Below, one piece after another: positions 1 to 4,787 of a stretch of 5,292 nt of DNA (the first letter of the stretch is position 1; each line of letters starts with the position of its first letter). The position numbers were made by a program, and so were the translations under genes. A model generated the notes under the pieces. That model did no database searches. It was not told the DNA's origin and worked only from the letters and a program-made list of their open reading frames with translations. Origin of the DNA: an uncultured Oscillospiraceae bacterium (GTDB taxonomy: Bacteria; Bacillota; Clostridia; Oscillospirales; Oscillospiraceae); contig CAJUQN010000140.1 of the NCBI GenBank assembly GCA_910588625.1, forward strand, positions 1-5,292, given 5' to 3'.

Positions 1-113
1 AAGAATTGAACTTTCTAATGGAAAAGTTATTTGGCCAATTTATTCTTCCCCCAATAATACACTTCTGCAAACTGCTACCCACTGACAGAACAACGGCGCG
101 GTAATGCCCAACA

Positions 114-147
114 AGGCCGGGAGAAGTTTAGTACCCCCTCCCGGCCT
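114..147. repeat. 10-bp inverted repeat with 14-nt loop
   Basis: AGGCCGGGAG at 114-123 is the exact reverse complement of CTCCCGGCCT at 138-147. A T-tract is missing on the plus side (CGCCCC follows), and only a weak TTGTTG follows on the minus side, so it is not a clear intrinsic terminator. It lies outside the operon terminator at 243-283. It could terminate an unseen rightward gene ending near 85, or be a structural or repeat element. Function unknown. Confidence 0.5.
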
Positions 148-242
148 CGCCCCGCAAGCCCATTACCCTTGCGCCGCGCTCCCGTCTGTGCCGTTCTCCT
201 GCGCTGTCTGGGAGGCAAGCAAACTGTTCAAATCATTTCAGA

Positions 243-283
243 AAAAGCGCCGCCTATGTCATGGTGACACAGGCGGCGCTTTT
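243..283 (-). terminator. Strong Rho-independent terminator of the blaI-blaR1-type operon
   Basis: The arms at 243-261 and 265-283 are 19 bp each with a 3-nt loop. The only imperfect pair is 256/270. It would be A-C in a plus-strand transcript but a G-U wobble in a minus-strand transcript, so the RNA from the leftward operon can pair fully. The stem is GC-rich (GCGCCGCC), and in the minus direction it ends in TTTT plus one more T, a usable U-tract. It sits about 60 nt past the TAA at 344 and about 140 nt past the TGA at 425. The A/T-flanked arms also allow some termination in the plus direction. Confidence 0.85.
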
Positions 284-343
284 GGACTTATCTCCTATAA
301 ACGGCTCCACCAAACAGACAGGGCCGGCGGGACTTTGCTTCCT

Positions 344-427
344 TTATTGAATGAGGTAGCTGATAGAGAAGCCGGCACTGGTTTTCCCGATGTTTTTCAC
401 ATAAAGAACATACTTGCCCTTTTCTCA
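344..427 (-). pseudogene. Detached 3' end of the peptidase gene, behind an in-frame TGA
   Basis: After the TGA at 425-427 the same minus-strand frame stays open for 26 more codons and ends at a TAA (344-346). The translation contains GKYVLYVKNIGKTSAGFS. Its alternating hydrophobic residues and Lys/Asn/Gly turns look like beta strands of a secreted domain, not like random intergenic translation. The extension continues naturally from the extracytoplasmic tail before it, and it brings the gene end to within about 60 nt of the terminator. I infer that the ancestral stop was at 344 and that the TGA is a nonsense mutation, a sequencing error or a readthrough site. Which of these applies cannot be told from the sequence. 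Confidence 0.6.
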
Positions 428-1816
428 GGAAACTTCACTCACGGAGATCCACTGGTACTCCATACCGTTGCCCTCAACCAATTTGACTTGGTACTCTGCG
501 CCGTCTCCCAGCATCGTGTCTGCTTCGACCTCTCCCGCCAGAATGCTTTCTATGATAGGGAGATATTTCCACTTCACACTATTGCTCCCTTTTGAAAGCA
601 GAGATTCCTTGAGGGCGGCATTGTCCTCATCCTCCCAAAACGCCCGCTCCTCTTCCGCTGTCTCAAAGAGCAGGATTTCTCCGGCCTCGACCTTTTTCAA
701 AATCTCAGCCCATTCCTCCGGGGTGAATTTGCGTTCGTCCCCACGGTTCACTGACGCCAAGCCGCCCAAAGTGCTGTCGGTATCCTGCAGCCCAGCCTCC
801 TGGTTGCTGCCCTCGGAAGCCGTGGGCTGGCCGGACGGCAGGGCAGAATCGCTCTCTTTCGCCACGGCCCCCGTTGTAAATCCGGTCGCCATGCCGAGGG
901 TCAGAACGAGGGCAAGCACGACGGCCAGCAACGATGTTTTCTTGTATTTCATAATAGCAATTATCCTTTCTTCTGCGGCGTTCTTACTAAAGTAGCTGTG
1001 CATGAAGGAGAAGGGACGGCCCCGCTCCGCCATGTCGATCAGCGAATGGGCGTAGGACGCCCGCTCTGTCCCGCCGAAATGCCGCAGAACCATTTCATCG
1101 CAGGACAGCTCCAGGTCACGGTTGAGAAGAACCAGCATCACCCAGACCAGGGGATTGAACCAGTGGACGCACACCGCGCACAAAGCCAGCAGCTTCCACA
1201 GCGTATCAAAGCGGCGGATATGGACGTATTCATGGACAAGGATATAGCGAACCAGCTGCTCATTGTCCAAATCCATCCCCTGCGGGAAGATGATGCGCGG
1301 CCGCAGGATGCCGATGGAGGCCGGGGAGCTTACCTTGTCAGAGCGGACGATTGCCAGAGGCCGGAGCAGCCGGTACTCCTCCCGCCATTTCGTGATAACG
1401 GCGTGGTATTCCACGAGAACGGCGGCTCTGAGTGCCCGGTAATTCTTTGCCAGCAGGACGGCGAATACCACAACAAGCACCACTGCGCCAACCATCCACA
1501 GGGCAGTCAGCGGAGGAATAGACAGGGCGGCTTCAGGCGATGCCGGAACCTGGGCCTGACCGCCCCAGACTGTCACATAGCTGCCAGTGGGAACCGTCGT
1601 GTCCTCATGTCCCCAAAGTCCGGCAAACAGGTTGTAAACGCTCCACCTCGACGTGAGGGAAAAGGGAATCAGCAGCCTTGCGATGACAATTCCCCACAGG
1701 GCCAGAAAGCTGGCTTTAGGCAGCCGGTACAGCGTGATGGCGCGGACGAACACGATGGCCGCAATCAGCACCCCCGCCTGCACGCTCATTTGAACAATAT
1801 CCATAGGCCCCCTCAT
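425..1816 (-). CDS. BlaR1/MecR1-like M56 family membrane metallopeptidase, non-penicillin-binding
   Basis: This is a zinc-dependent membrane protease/sensor of peptidase family M56, expected to sense an extracellular signal and trigger inactivation of its partner BlaI-type repressor. Visible features of the 463-residue product are hydrophobic segments near 6-28, 34-54, 103-123 and 206-231, and the SPASIGILRPRIIFP segment (164-178) typical of the family. The zinc motif HEYVH is at 195-199, and ELSCDE at 236-241 carries the downstream acidic residues. A last membrane helix lies near 293-316. The tail after 320 is an acidic linker and a small domain (FTPEEWAEILKKVEAGE, 363-380). It shows none of the SxxK/SxN/KTG transpeptidase motifs of true BlaR1, so beta-lactam sensing is unlikely. 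The start at 1816 overlaps the repressor stop as ATGA. An ATG at 1804 (MDIVQM) resembles family N termini better and has GAGGGGG close upstream, so four residues are uncertain. An in-frame TGA at 425 probably removes the last 26 residues. Confidence 0.9.
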   Translation of the reverse strand: MRGPMDIVQMSVQAGVLIAAIVFVRAITLYRLPKASFLALWGIVIARLLIPFSLTSRWSVYNLFAGLWGHEDTTVPTGSYVTVWGGQAQVPASPEAALSIPPLTALWMVGAVVLVVVFAVLLAKNYRALRAAVLVEYHAVITKWREEYRLLRPLAIVRSDKVSSPASIGILRPRIIFPQGMDLDNEQLVRYILVHEYVHIRRFDTLWKLLALCAVCVHWFNPLVWVMLVLLNRDLELSCDEMVLRHFGGTERASYAHSLIDMAERGRPFSFMHSYFSKNAAEERIIAIMKYKKTSLLAVVLALVLTLGMATGFTTGAVAKESDSALPSGQPTASEGSNQEAGLQDTDSTLGGLASVNRGDERKFTPEEWAEILKKVEAGEILLFETAEEERAFWEDEDNAALKESLLSKGSNSVKWKYLPIIESILAGEVEADTMLGDGAEYQVKLVEGNGMEYQWISVSEVS

Positions 1817-2169
1817 TTCAGCTTTTCCACGATCCGCCGCAGGCCGTCAATCTCGTCGCTGGACAACTTCTTCCCACTGATATAGGCCGACAGGAACAGC
1901 TCCGCAGAGCCGTCAAAGAGCTTGTCGATCAGTTCCGTGGCCTCCTCCCGCTGGACGGATTTTCTGGATACGGCTGCCTGGCAGATAAACGGGTCACGAC
2001 GTTTCACCGCGCCTTTCTCAACCAGCTTCTTGGCAACCGTATATGTGGTGTTGCGCGCCCAGCCAATGCGGGCGTTCATTTTTTTTGCCAGTTCAACTGC
2101 GGACAGCTCACCTTCTTCCCATAATACATCCATAACCTTCAATTCAGCGTCTGTTAATTTTGTCGACAT
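1813..2169 (-). CDS. BlaI/MecI/CopY family transcriptional repressor
   Basis: This is a dimeric winged-helix repressor, expected to bind a palindromic operator and to be released when the partner M56 peptidase is activated. The product is 118 residues, close to the usual length of the family. LTDAELKVMDVLWEEGELSA (5-24) is the classic BlaI N terminus. Residues about 24-53 (VELAKKMN through NTTYTVAKKLVEKGAVKR) form the helix-turn-helix and wing, and the C-terminal helices from 70 on make the dimer arm. I chose the ATG at 2169 because AAGGAG (2178-2183) lies 8 nt upstream and the family homology begins there. The frame is open back to an ATG at 2238, but that extension would translate the operator and promoter. 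The gene is first in the operon, and its TGA overlaps the peptidase ATG by four bases, consistent with translational coupling. It is probably autoregulated through the two operators upstream. Nothing in the window shows which target genes it controls besides itself; no beta-lactamase is present. Confidence 0.93.
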   Translation of the reverse strand: MSTKLTDAELKVMDVLWEEGELSAVELAKKMNARIGWARNTTYTVAKKLVEKGAVKRRDPFICQAAVSRKSVQREEATELIDKLFDGSAELFLSAYISGKKLSSDEIDGLRRIVEKLK

Positions 2170-2176
2170 AGTGATA

Positions 2177-2212
2177 ACTCCTTCTTGACTATGGCCATAG
2201 TCAAGAAGGAGT
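2177..2212. promoter_or_regulatory. Proximal BlaI-type operator in a 36-bp perfect palindrome
   Basis: Eighteen bases on each side of the 2194/2195 axis are exactly complementary. The core TGACTATGGCCATAGTCA (2186-2203) has the same arms as the distal operator at 2239-2256, which marks it as the repressor site. It covers the predicted transcription start (about 2203), where a bound dimer would block initiation. The outer arms (ACTCCTTC/GAAGGAGT) extend the symmetry over the ribosome binding site. Which regulator binds is inferred from position and family habit. Confidence 0.85.
2178..2183 (-). promoter_or_regulatory. Ribosome binding site AAGGAG of the BlaI-type repressor
   Basis: AAGGAG on the minus strand lies 8 nt before the ATG at 2169 and decides that start over the upstream in-frame ATG at 2238. 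It is inside the 36-bp palindrome, so any transcript that began upstream of 2212 could mask it by pairing with the mirrored CTCCTT. The promoter predicted at 2210-2238 would start too far downstream to include that partner. Confidence 0.8.
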
Positions 2213-2238
2213 CTATCACAATCGTCAGGACTTGTCAA
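2210..2238 (-). promoter_or_regulatory. SigA-type promoter of the blaI-blaR1-type operon
   Basis: Read on the minus strand, the -35 is a perfect TTGACA (2233-2238), followed by a 17-nt spacer and a -10 of TAGACT (2210-2215) preceded by TGA, an extended -10. Transcription should start near 2203, about 34 nt before the repressor ATG. The distal operator abuts the -35 and the proximal operator covers the start site, a good layout for repression. Confidence 0.72.
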
Positions 2239-2256
2239 TGACTATATTTATAGTCA
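2239..2256. promoter_or_regulatory. Distal BlaI-type operator
   Basis: TGACTATATTTATAGTCA is an inverted repeat with 8-bp arms and a 2-nt centre. Its TGACTAT/ATAGTCA arms and 4-nt gap match the proximal operator exactly, while the central four bases differ (ATTT against GGCC). Conservation of the arms with divergence of the centre is what two sites for one dimeric repressor should look like. The centres are 53 bp apart, close to five helical turns, so two dimers could sit on the same DNA face. Confidence 0.8.
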
Positions 2257-2326
2257 AGATAAAAGTACAGATATGCGTTTCTGCCGAGTCGTGGGTTCAT
2301 CCGGAAACAGTAGAATGAAGCGCAGA

Positions 2327-2347
2327 GAAAAATCACCGCTCCGTGAT
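2327..2347 (-). terminator. Weak intrinsic terminator overlapping the XRE stop
   Basis: On the minus strand ATCAC (2343-2347) and GTGAT (2332-2336) form a 5-bp stem around a 6-nt loop, followed directly by TTTTC. The TGA stop (2333-2335) is inside the right arm. The short stem makes this a weak candidate. If it leaks, transcripts from the XRE gene would run into the blaI promoter region and include the full 36-nt palindrome. Confidence 0.35.
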
Positions 2348-2680
2348 GTTCAGCCGACGCAGGGAGGCTTTCAACGCAAGAACGGTGTCGGTGATCAGCT
2401 TGACTTCCTCATCGCTGCAATCCGCCACCAGCTCCCCCAGCCAGCTGTCCCGCACAGGCCGGGCCTGCTCCACGTCCATGCACAGCAGCTCGTCCATAGA
2501 ACAGCCCAGTGCGTTGACAATATCCACCGTGACCTGAAGGCTGGGGATACTGTTGCCGGTCTCAATGTGGCTGATATGCGTGACCCCTACCCCAGCGGCC
2601 TCCGCCAGCTTCTCCTGCGTCAGTTTTTTCTCCAGGCGTACCGCACGAATGCGCAGCCCAACCGTTTTATAGTCAATCAT
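2333..2680 (-). CDS. XRE/Cro-CI family transcriptional regulator
   Basis: This small (115-residue) cytoplasmic DNA-binding repressor has a SinR-like HTH_3 domain. LRIRAVRLEKKLTQEKLAEA (9-28) and GVTHISHIETGNSIPSLQVT (32-51) give the complete five-helix fold, with the helix-turn-helix at about 21-43 and the usual NALGCSMDELL end of the domain (56-66). Residues 70-115 form a short, charged tail without a recognisable effector domain. The start at 2680 is the only sensible ATG; its ribosome binding site is GGGGGA at 2691-2696, 10 nt upstream. The gene is divergent from the SLOG gene at 2813, and their promoters seem to overlap, so it probably controls that gene and itself. The family is secure. 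Target and signal are inferred only from position. It is transcribed toward the blaI-type operon, with only a weak terminator between. Confidence 0.9.
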   Translation of the reverse strand: MIDYKTVGLRIRAVRLEKKLTQEKLAEAAGVGVTHISHIETGNSIPSLQVTVDIVNALGCSMDELLCMDVEQARPVRDSWLGELVADCSDEEVKLITDTVLALKASLRRLNITER

Positions 2681-2684
2681 ACCG

Positions 2685-2713
2685 CAAGTATCCCCCGAAT
2701 TTTTAGATACTTG
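2685..2713 (-). promoter_or_regulatory. 8-bp inverted repeat around the XRE ribosome binding site
   Basis: CAAGTATC (2685-2692) and GATACTTG (2706-2713) are exact reverse complements separated by 13 nt. The loop holds most of the GGGGGA ribosome binding site of the XRE gene (2691-2696), and the ATG follows only 4 nt after the repeat. It could be an operator for self-repression or an RNA hairpin affecting translation. The sequence alone does not decide between them. Confidence 0.45.
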
Positions 2714-2714
2714 T

Positions 2715-2743
2715 ATTGTAAGTGCAACTTGGCTATGTTATAA
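2715..2743 (-). promoter_or_regulatory. Possible promoter of the XRE gene
   Basis: On the minus strand the -10 is TACAAT (2715-2720) and the -35 a poor TTATAA (2738-2743), with a 17-nt spacer. Transcription would start near 2708, leaving a leader of about 28 nt. Its -10 lies on the -35 of the opposing promoter, and its -35 on the opposing -10, so the two promoters would compete. The weak -35 is the main doubt. Confidence 0.35.
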
Positions 2744-2744
2744 T
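2716..2744 (+). promoter_or_regulatory. SigA-type promoter of the SLOG gene
   Basis: A perfect extended -10, TGTTATAAT with TATAAT at 2739-2744, follows a -35 of TTGTAA (2716-2721) at 17 nt. Transcription should start around 2751, about 60 nt before the ATG at 2813. One copy of the GTAAGTGCAAC repeat covers the -35 and spacer start (2718-2728). The other covers the start site (2750-2760). Confidence 0.7.
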
Positions 2745-2760
2745 AACCCGTAAGTGCAAC
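2718..2760. repeat. 11-bp direct repeat, probable operator pair for the XRE regulator
   Basis: GTAAGTGCAAC occurs at 2718-2728 and again at 2750-2760. The copies are 32 bp apart, close to three helical turns. They sit on the -35 region and on the predicted start site of the SLOG promoter, where a bound repressor would block transcription. Assignment to the neighbouring XRE protein is inferred from location. Confidence 0.55.
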
Positions 2761-2812
2761 AGACTTTATAGGTATAGTTACGGAGAAAAATCTGACAAGG
2801 ATATGGAGAAAA

Positions 2813-3262
2813 ATGAGTACCTGCTTTTTCATTGGTCACCGGGATGCTCCAGACAGCATACTCCCCTCCCTGTCCGCCGCGATAGAGACACGCATCGTGG
2901 AGGATGGCGTGGATCAGTTTGTGGTTGGCAATTATGGTAGGTTTGACTTGCTGGCGGCACAGGCCGTCCGGAAGGCGAAGAAGCAGCACCCGGATATCCT
3001 GTTGTTCTATCTGCGGCCCTACCATCCAGCGGAGCGGTCCTTTACTCCCGCCGGTTTCGACGGCTCCTTTTATCCGCCAGGGATGGAGACAGCCCCGCGG
3101 AAGCTGGCAATCGTCCGGGCCAACCGATACATGGTGGACAACAGTCAGTTCCTCATCGCCTACGCCCGATACACGGTCAGTAATGCGTGGGAGCTGACCG
3201 AGTACGCCTGGAAAAGAGAGAAAAAGGGCCTGATTCATGTAGAAAATCTGGCGCAAGTATGA
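2813..3262 (+). CDS. Short SLOG-superfamily (DprA/LOG-like Rossmann) protein
   Basis: The 149-residue product resembles the small stand-alone SLOG proteins common in Clostridia. CFFIGHRD (4-11) is the first strand and loop, VGNYGRFDLLAAQAV (38-52) is the glycine-rich nucleotide-binding turn with an acidic residue, and RANRYMVDNSQFLIAY (102-117) is the later conserved strand region. SLOG folds bind nucleotides or nucleotide-derived ligands and occur in DprA, LOG phosphoribohydrolases and immunity sensors. No catalytic assignment is possible here. There is no signal peptide or membrane segment. The start at 2813 has GGAG at 2805-2808 with a tight 4-nt spacer, and AAGGA at 2797-2801 is a possible alternative. 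The gene is divergent from the XRE gene and probably repressed by it; it is the only gene in its transcription unit before the sigma factor at 3404. Family confidence is good; function is unknown. Confidence 0.8.
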   Translation: MSTCFFIGHRDAPDSILPSLSAAIETRIVEDGVDQFVVGNYGRFDLLAAQAVRKAKKQHPDILLFYLRPYHPAERSFTPAGFDGSFYPPGMETAPRKLAIVRANRYMVDNSQFLIAYARYTVSNAWELTEYAWKREKKGLIHVENLAQV

Positions 3263-3403
3263 ACTTCCCGCCACATTTTGCGTCTGATACAATAGACGTA
3301 AATAGCAGTTGAAATTTTTTTGAAAAATTGCTGTAAGGTTTTCTGGTTCTTTGCTGTCTTATAAGATGAAGGGACCTTCAAAAGGACAGAGAGGTGGGAT
3401 CGC
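3263..3403 (+). other. Intergenic region: weak hairpins and ECF-type promoter
   Basis: After the SLOG stop, TGCGTCT/AGACGTA (3279-3285 and 3294-3300) can form a 7-bp stem with one G-U pair and an 8-nt loop, but its T-run (3315-3321) is 15 nt away. AATTTTT/AAAAATT (3313-3319 and 3323-3329) is a second, all-AT hairpin. Neither is a convincing terminator, so readthrough from the SLOG gene into the sigma gene is possible. Confidence 0.35.
3332..3363 (+). promoter_or_regulatory. Putative autoregulatory ECF-type promoter
   Basis: TGTAAGG (3332-3338) and GTCTTATA (3356-3363) are spaced by 17 nt, the geometry of ECF promoters (an AA-containing -35 followed by T-rich sequence, and a GTC-type -10). 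They lie about 40 nt before the sigma gene start. ECF genes usually drive their own operon, which supports the call. No good SigA promoter is seen here. Confidence 0.45.
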
Positions 3404-3957
3404 ATGGAAGATCGCCAAATTGTAGAGCTGTACTGGCAGAAGAACGCGGACGCCATATCCGAGACATCCAGCAAATACGGGGCCTACTGCTTCACCATAG
3501 CGGATCACATTCTGGACAATGCGGAGGACTCCGAGGAGTGCGTCAACGACACCTGGCTCCACGCCTGGAACGCGATGCCGCCTCAGAGGCCCAATGTGCT
3601 GCGGATGTTCCTGGCAAAGATCACCCGCAATCTGTCCGTCAACCGCTTCAACGCCCGCGGCGCGGAGAAGCGCGGCGGCGGGGAGATCATCCTTGTGCTG
3701 GATGAACTGGCGGACTGGCCGGCGGGACGGATGCGGAGGCGGCATACGAGGTCAAGGAGCTGGAGGAGTGTATCCGGCGCTTCGTCCGGGGCCTGCCGGA
3801 GCGGGACGGGAATGTGTTCGTGCGCCGGTACTTCTTCACGGAGCCGGTGGCCTCTATCGCTGGGCAGTACGGCCTGACGGAGAACAATGTGGCAGTGATC
3901 CTCAGCCGAACCCGAAAGAAACTCAAGGTCAAACTTGCAAAGGAGGGGTATTTATGA
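3404..3957 (+). pseudogene. ECF-type RNA polymerase sigma factor, broken by a one-base frameshift
   Basis: This would be a sigma-70 family ECF factor, redirecting RNA polymerase to its regulon. Frame 2 from the ATG at 3404 gives region 2: VELYWQKNADAISETSSKYG (7-26), then EDSEECVNDTWLHAWNAMPP (41-60) and FLAKITRNLSVNRFNARGAE (69-88). It reaches ELADWPAG (101-108), after which the frame becomes Arg/Ser-rich nonsense ending at 3877. From about 3727 the rest of the protein is in frame 1. It reads DAEAAYEVKELEECIRRFV, then LPERDGNVFVRRYFF and the region 4 helix-turn-helix EPVASIAGQYGLTENNVAVI, to a TGA at 3955-3957. One missing base near the GGCGGGA at 3721-3727 explains everything; repaired, the protein would be 184 residues, normal for the family. 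As written, it lacks region 4 and should not recognise a -35. The ribosome binding site is AGAGAGGTGGG, before 3400. An assembly error is possible. Confidence 0.85.
3941..3946 (+). promoter_or_regulatory. Ribosome binding site AGGAGG of the anti-sigma-like gene
   Basis: AGGAGG lies 7 nt before the ATG at 3954, inside the last codons of the sigma gene. It fixes the start at 3954 although the frame is open upstream to 3519. Because the site is strong, the membrane protein could still be translated even though ribosomes on the frameshifted sigma gene would stop early, at 3878-3880. Confidence 0.8.
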
Positions 3958-4787
3958 GGAGCATAGACCTATACACTGCTATGCGAGTAGTGGATGACGA
4001 TATTCTGGAGCGTAGCGAAAATGCCGCTTATAGGCAGAAAAAGAATGGCTGGCTGAAGTGGGGGGCTATGGCGGTGTGCTTTGGCTTGCTCATCACAGTG
4101 GCATTGACAACGTTGCCGGGCATTTTGCAGAGGTCGGAAAAGATTCCCACTCCTGGCCCTGGGCCTGCGGTCAGTAGCCTGATTCCTCTTTTTTACTATA
4201 TGAAAGAAATGAACCTGGAAGCAAGAGAGATTGTTGCTCCCCACCTTTTTGATGAAAGCGAGATGCCGGTTGTTACAGAGGAACAGATAATAACGACCAT
4301 TAAAAATAATACAGCAGTACAAGGGACTGTTACTTCCTTAAACAGTGTTTGTGTGCAGGATTCCGACACAGCATGGTATATCACCACCATGACGATTGCA
4401 GTGGAGGAAGTGTTGAGCGGAACTGCTGATTCAGAGGTTCATGTTGTTTGCGCAAGCAATTCCAACGAAATATTAGACGCAGACATGGTTCCAGCCCCTG
4501 GGTTATCTGGATGTCACGAAGGAATGCATTCTGTATTTGTTTTGAGGGAAATTCATAATGAGCCTTGGTCGATTGCTGGAACCGAAATTTATCCAACCTC
4601 GTTGGGTAATTACTTTGTCCTGTATCAACTGGAGCGCAATGATGATACACTAACATTCGTAGAACAAAATATCACAGTCAGCCTTGATGATATTTCTGAC
4701 AAGGGCAGCGTCTCCGCTGAATACCCCGAGACCACCATCGTCCCAGACTTCGACCTGGACGAACCCAACGAACCGGATGCGACATAA
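3954..4787 (+). CDS. Single-pass membrane protein, probable anti-sigma partner
   Basis: The 277-residue product has a short cytoplasmic N terminus (MRSIDLYTAMRVVDDDILER, 1-20), a basic stretch before the membrane (YRQKKNGWLKWG, 26-37), one transmembrane helix at about 37-57 and a long extracytoplasmic part. A Pro/Gly linker (PTPGPGPAV, 65-73) precedes the outer domain, which contains three cysteines (133, 166, 187) and ends in an acidic, Pro-rich tail. I do not recognise a named domain in it. No zinc-binding HxxxCxxC motif of ZAS-type anti-sigma factors is visible. The role is inferred from context: its ATGA overlap with the ECF sigma gene and this topology are typical of Clostridia sigma/anti-sigma pairs. 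The N-terminal 36 residues would bind the sigma factor. The frame is intact although its partner is frameshifted, which leaves an anti-sigma without a working sigma if the lesion is real. Confidence 0.75.
   Translation: MRSIDLYTAMRVVDDDILERSENAAYRQKKNGWLKWGAMAVCFGLLITVALTTLPGILQRSEKIPTPGPGPAVSSLIPLFYYMKEMNLEAREIVAPHLFDESEMPVVTEEQIITTIKNNTAVQGTVTSLNSVCVQDSDTAWYITTMTIAVEEVLSGTADSEVHVVCASNSNEILDADMVPAPGLSGCHEGMHSVFVLREIHNEPWSIAGTEIYPTSLGNYFVLYQLERNDDTLTFVEQNITVSLDDISDKGSVSAEYPETTIVPDFDLDEPNEPDAT

Larger units (their letters stand above)
1..343. other. Intergenic/edge region without an assignable gene
   Basis: I see no gene I can name here. The first 80 or so bases are clearly more AT-rich than the rest of the window. 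Frame 2 of the plus strand is open from the edge to a TGA at 83-85 (27 codons, including GKVIWPIY), so this could be the 3' end of a gene lying outside. The other plus frame 3 and one minus frame are also open here, so the case is weak. The remainder holds a GC-rich inverted repeat at 114-147 and the hairpin terminator at 243-283. The plus-strand frame that begins at 104 is rejected as noncoding, because it runs across both hairpins and then antisense to the peptidase gene. Confidence 0.5.

Noticed and set aside
998..1885. Long plus-strand open frame of 295 codons
   Set aside because: It is antisense to the M56 gene, whose product has clear zinc motifs and membrane helices. The plus-strand translation is rich in His, Gln, Arg and Pro and shows no domain, as expected for a shadow frame in GC-rich DNA.
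2170..2238. Longer BlaI-type protein starting at the ATG at 2238
   Set aside because: The added 23 residues would be encoded by the -10, start site and operator, and the family homology begins at the ATG at 2169, which has AAGGAG at the right distance.
2668..2675. Single TATAGTCA half-site at the XRE start codon
   Set aside because: It matches one operator arm but has no partner arm at the proper spacing, and it encodes conserved-looking residues (IDYK). Chance is the simpler explanation.
2273..2743. Plus-strand open frame opposite the XRE gene
   Set aside because: It is the shadow of a complete helix-turn-helix gene on the minus strand.
2738..3292. Minus-strand open frame of 184 codons opposite the SLOG gene
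   Set aside because: The plus strand carries recognisable SLOG motifs, a good promoter and a ribosome binding site. The minus translation has no domain and no ribosome binding site.
3719..3730. Programmed -1 frameshift joining the two halves of the sigma factor
   Set aside because: The geometry would allow a -1 shift, but no X-XXY-YYZ slippery heptamer is present and re-pairing at GCG-GGA would be poor. I see no obvious stimulatory stem or Shine-Dalgarno-like spacing, so a deletion or sequencing error is likelier.
3519..3953. Upstream extension of the anti-sigma-like gene to an ATG at 3519
   Set aside because: The frame is merely open across the sigma gene and translates to Arg/Pro/Gly-rich nonsense. 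The strong AGGAGG at 3941-3946 and the ATGA overlap place the true start at 3954.
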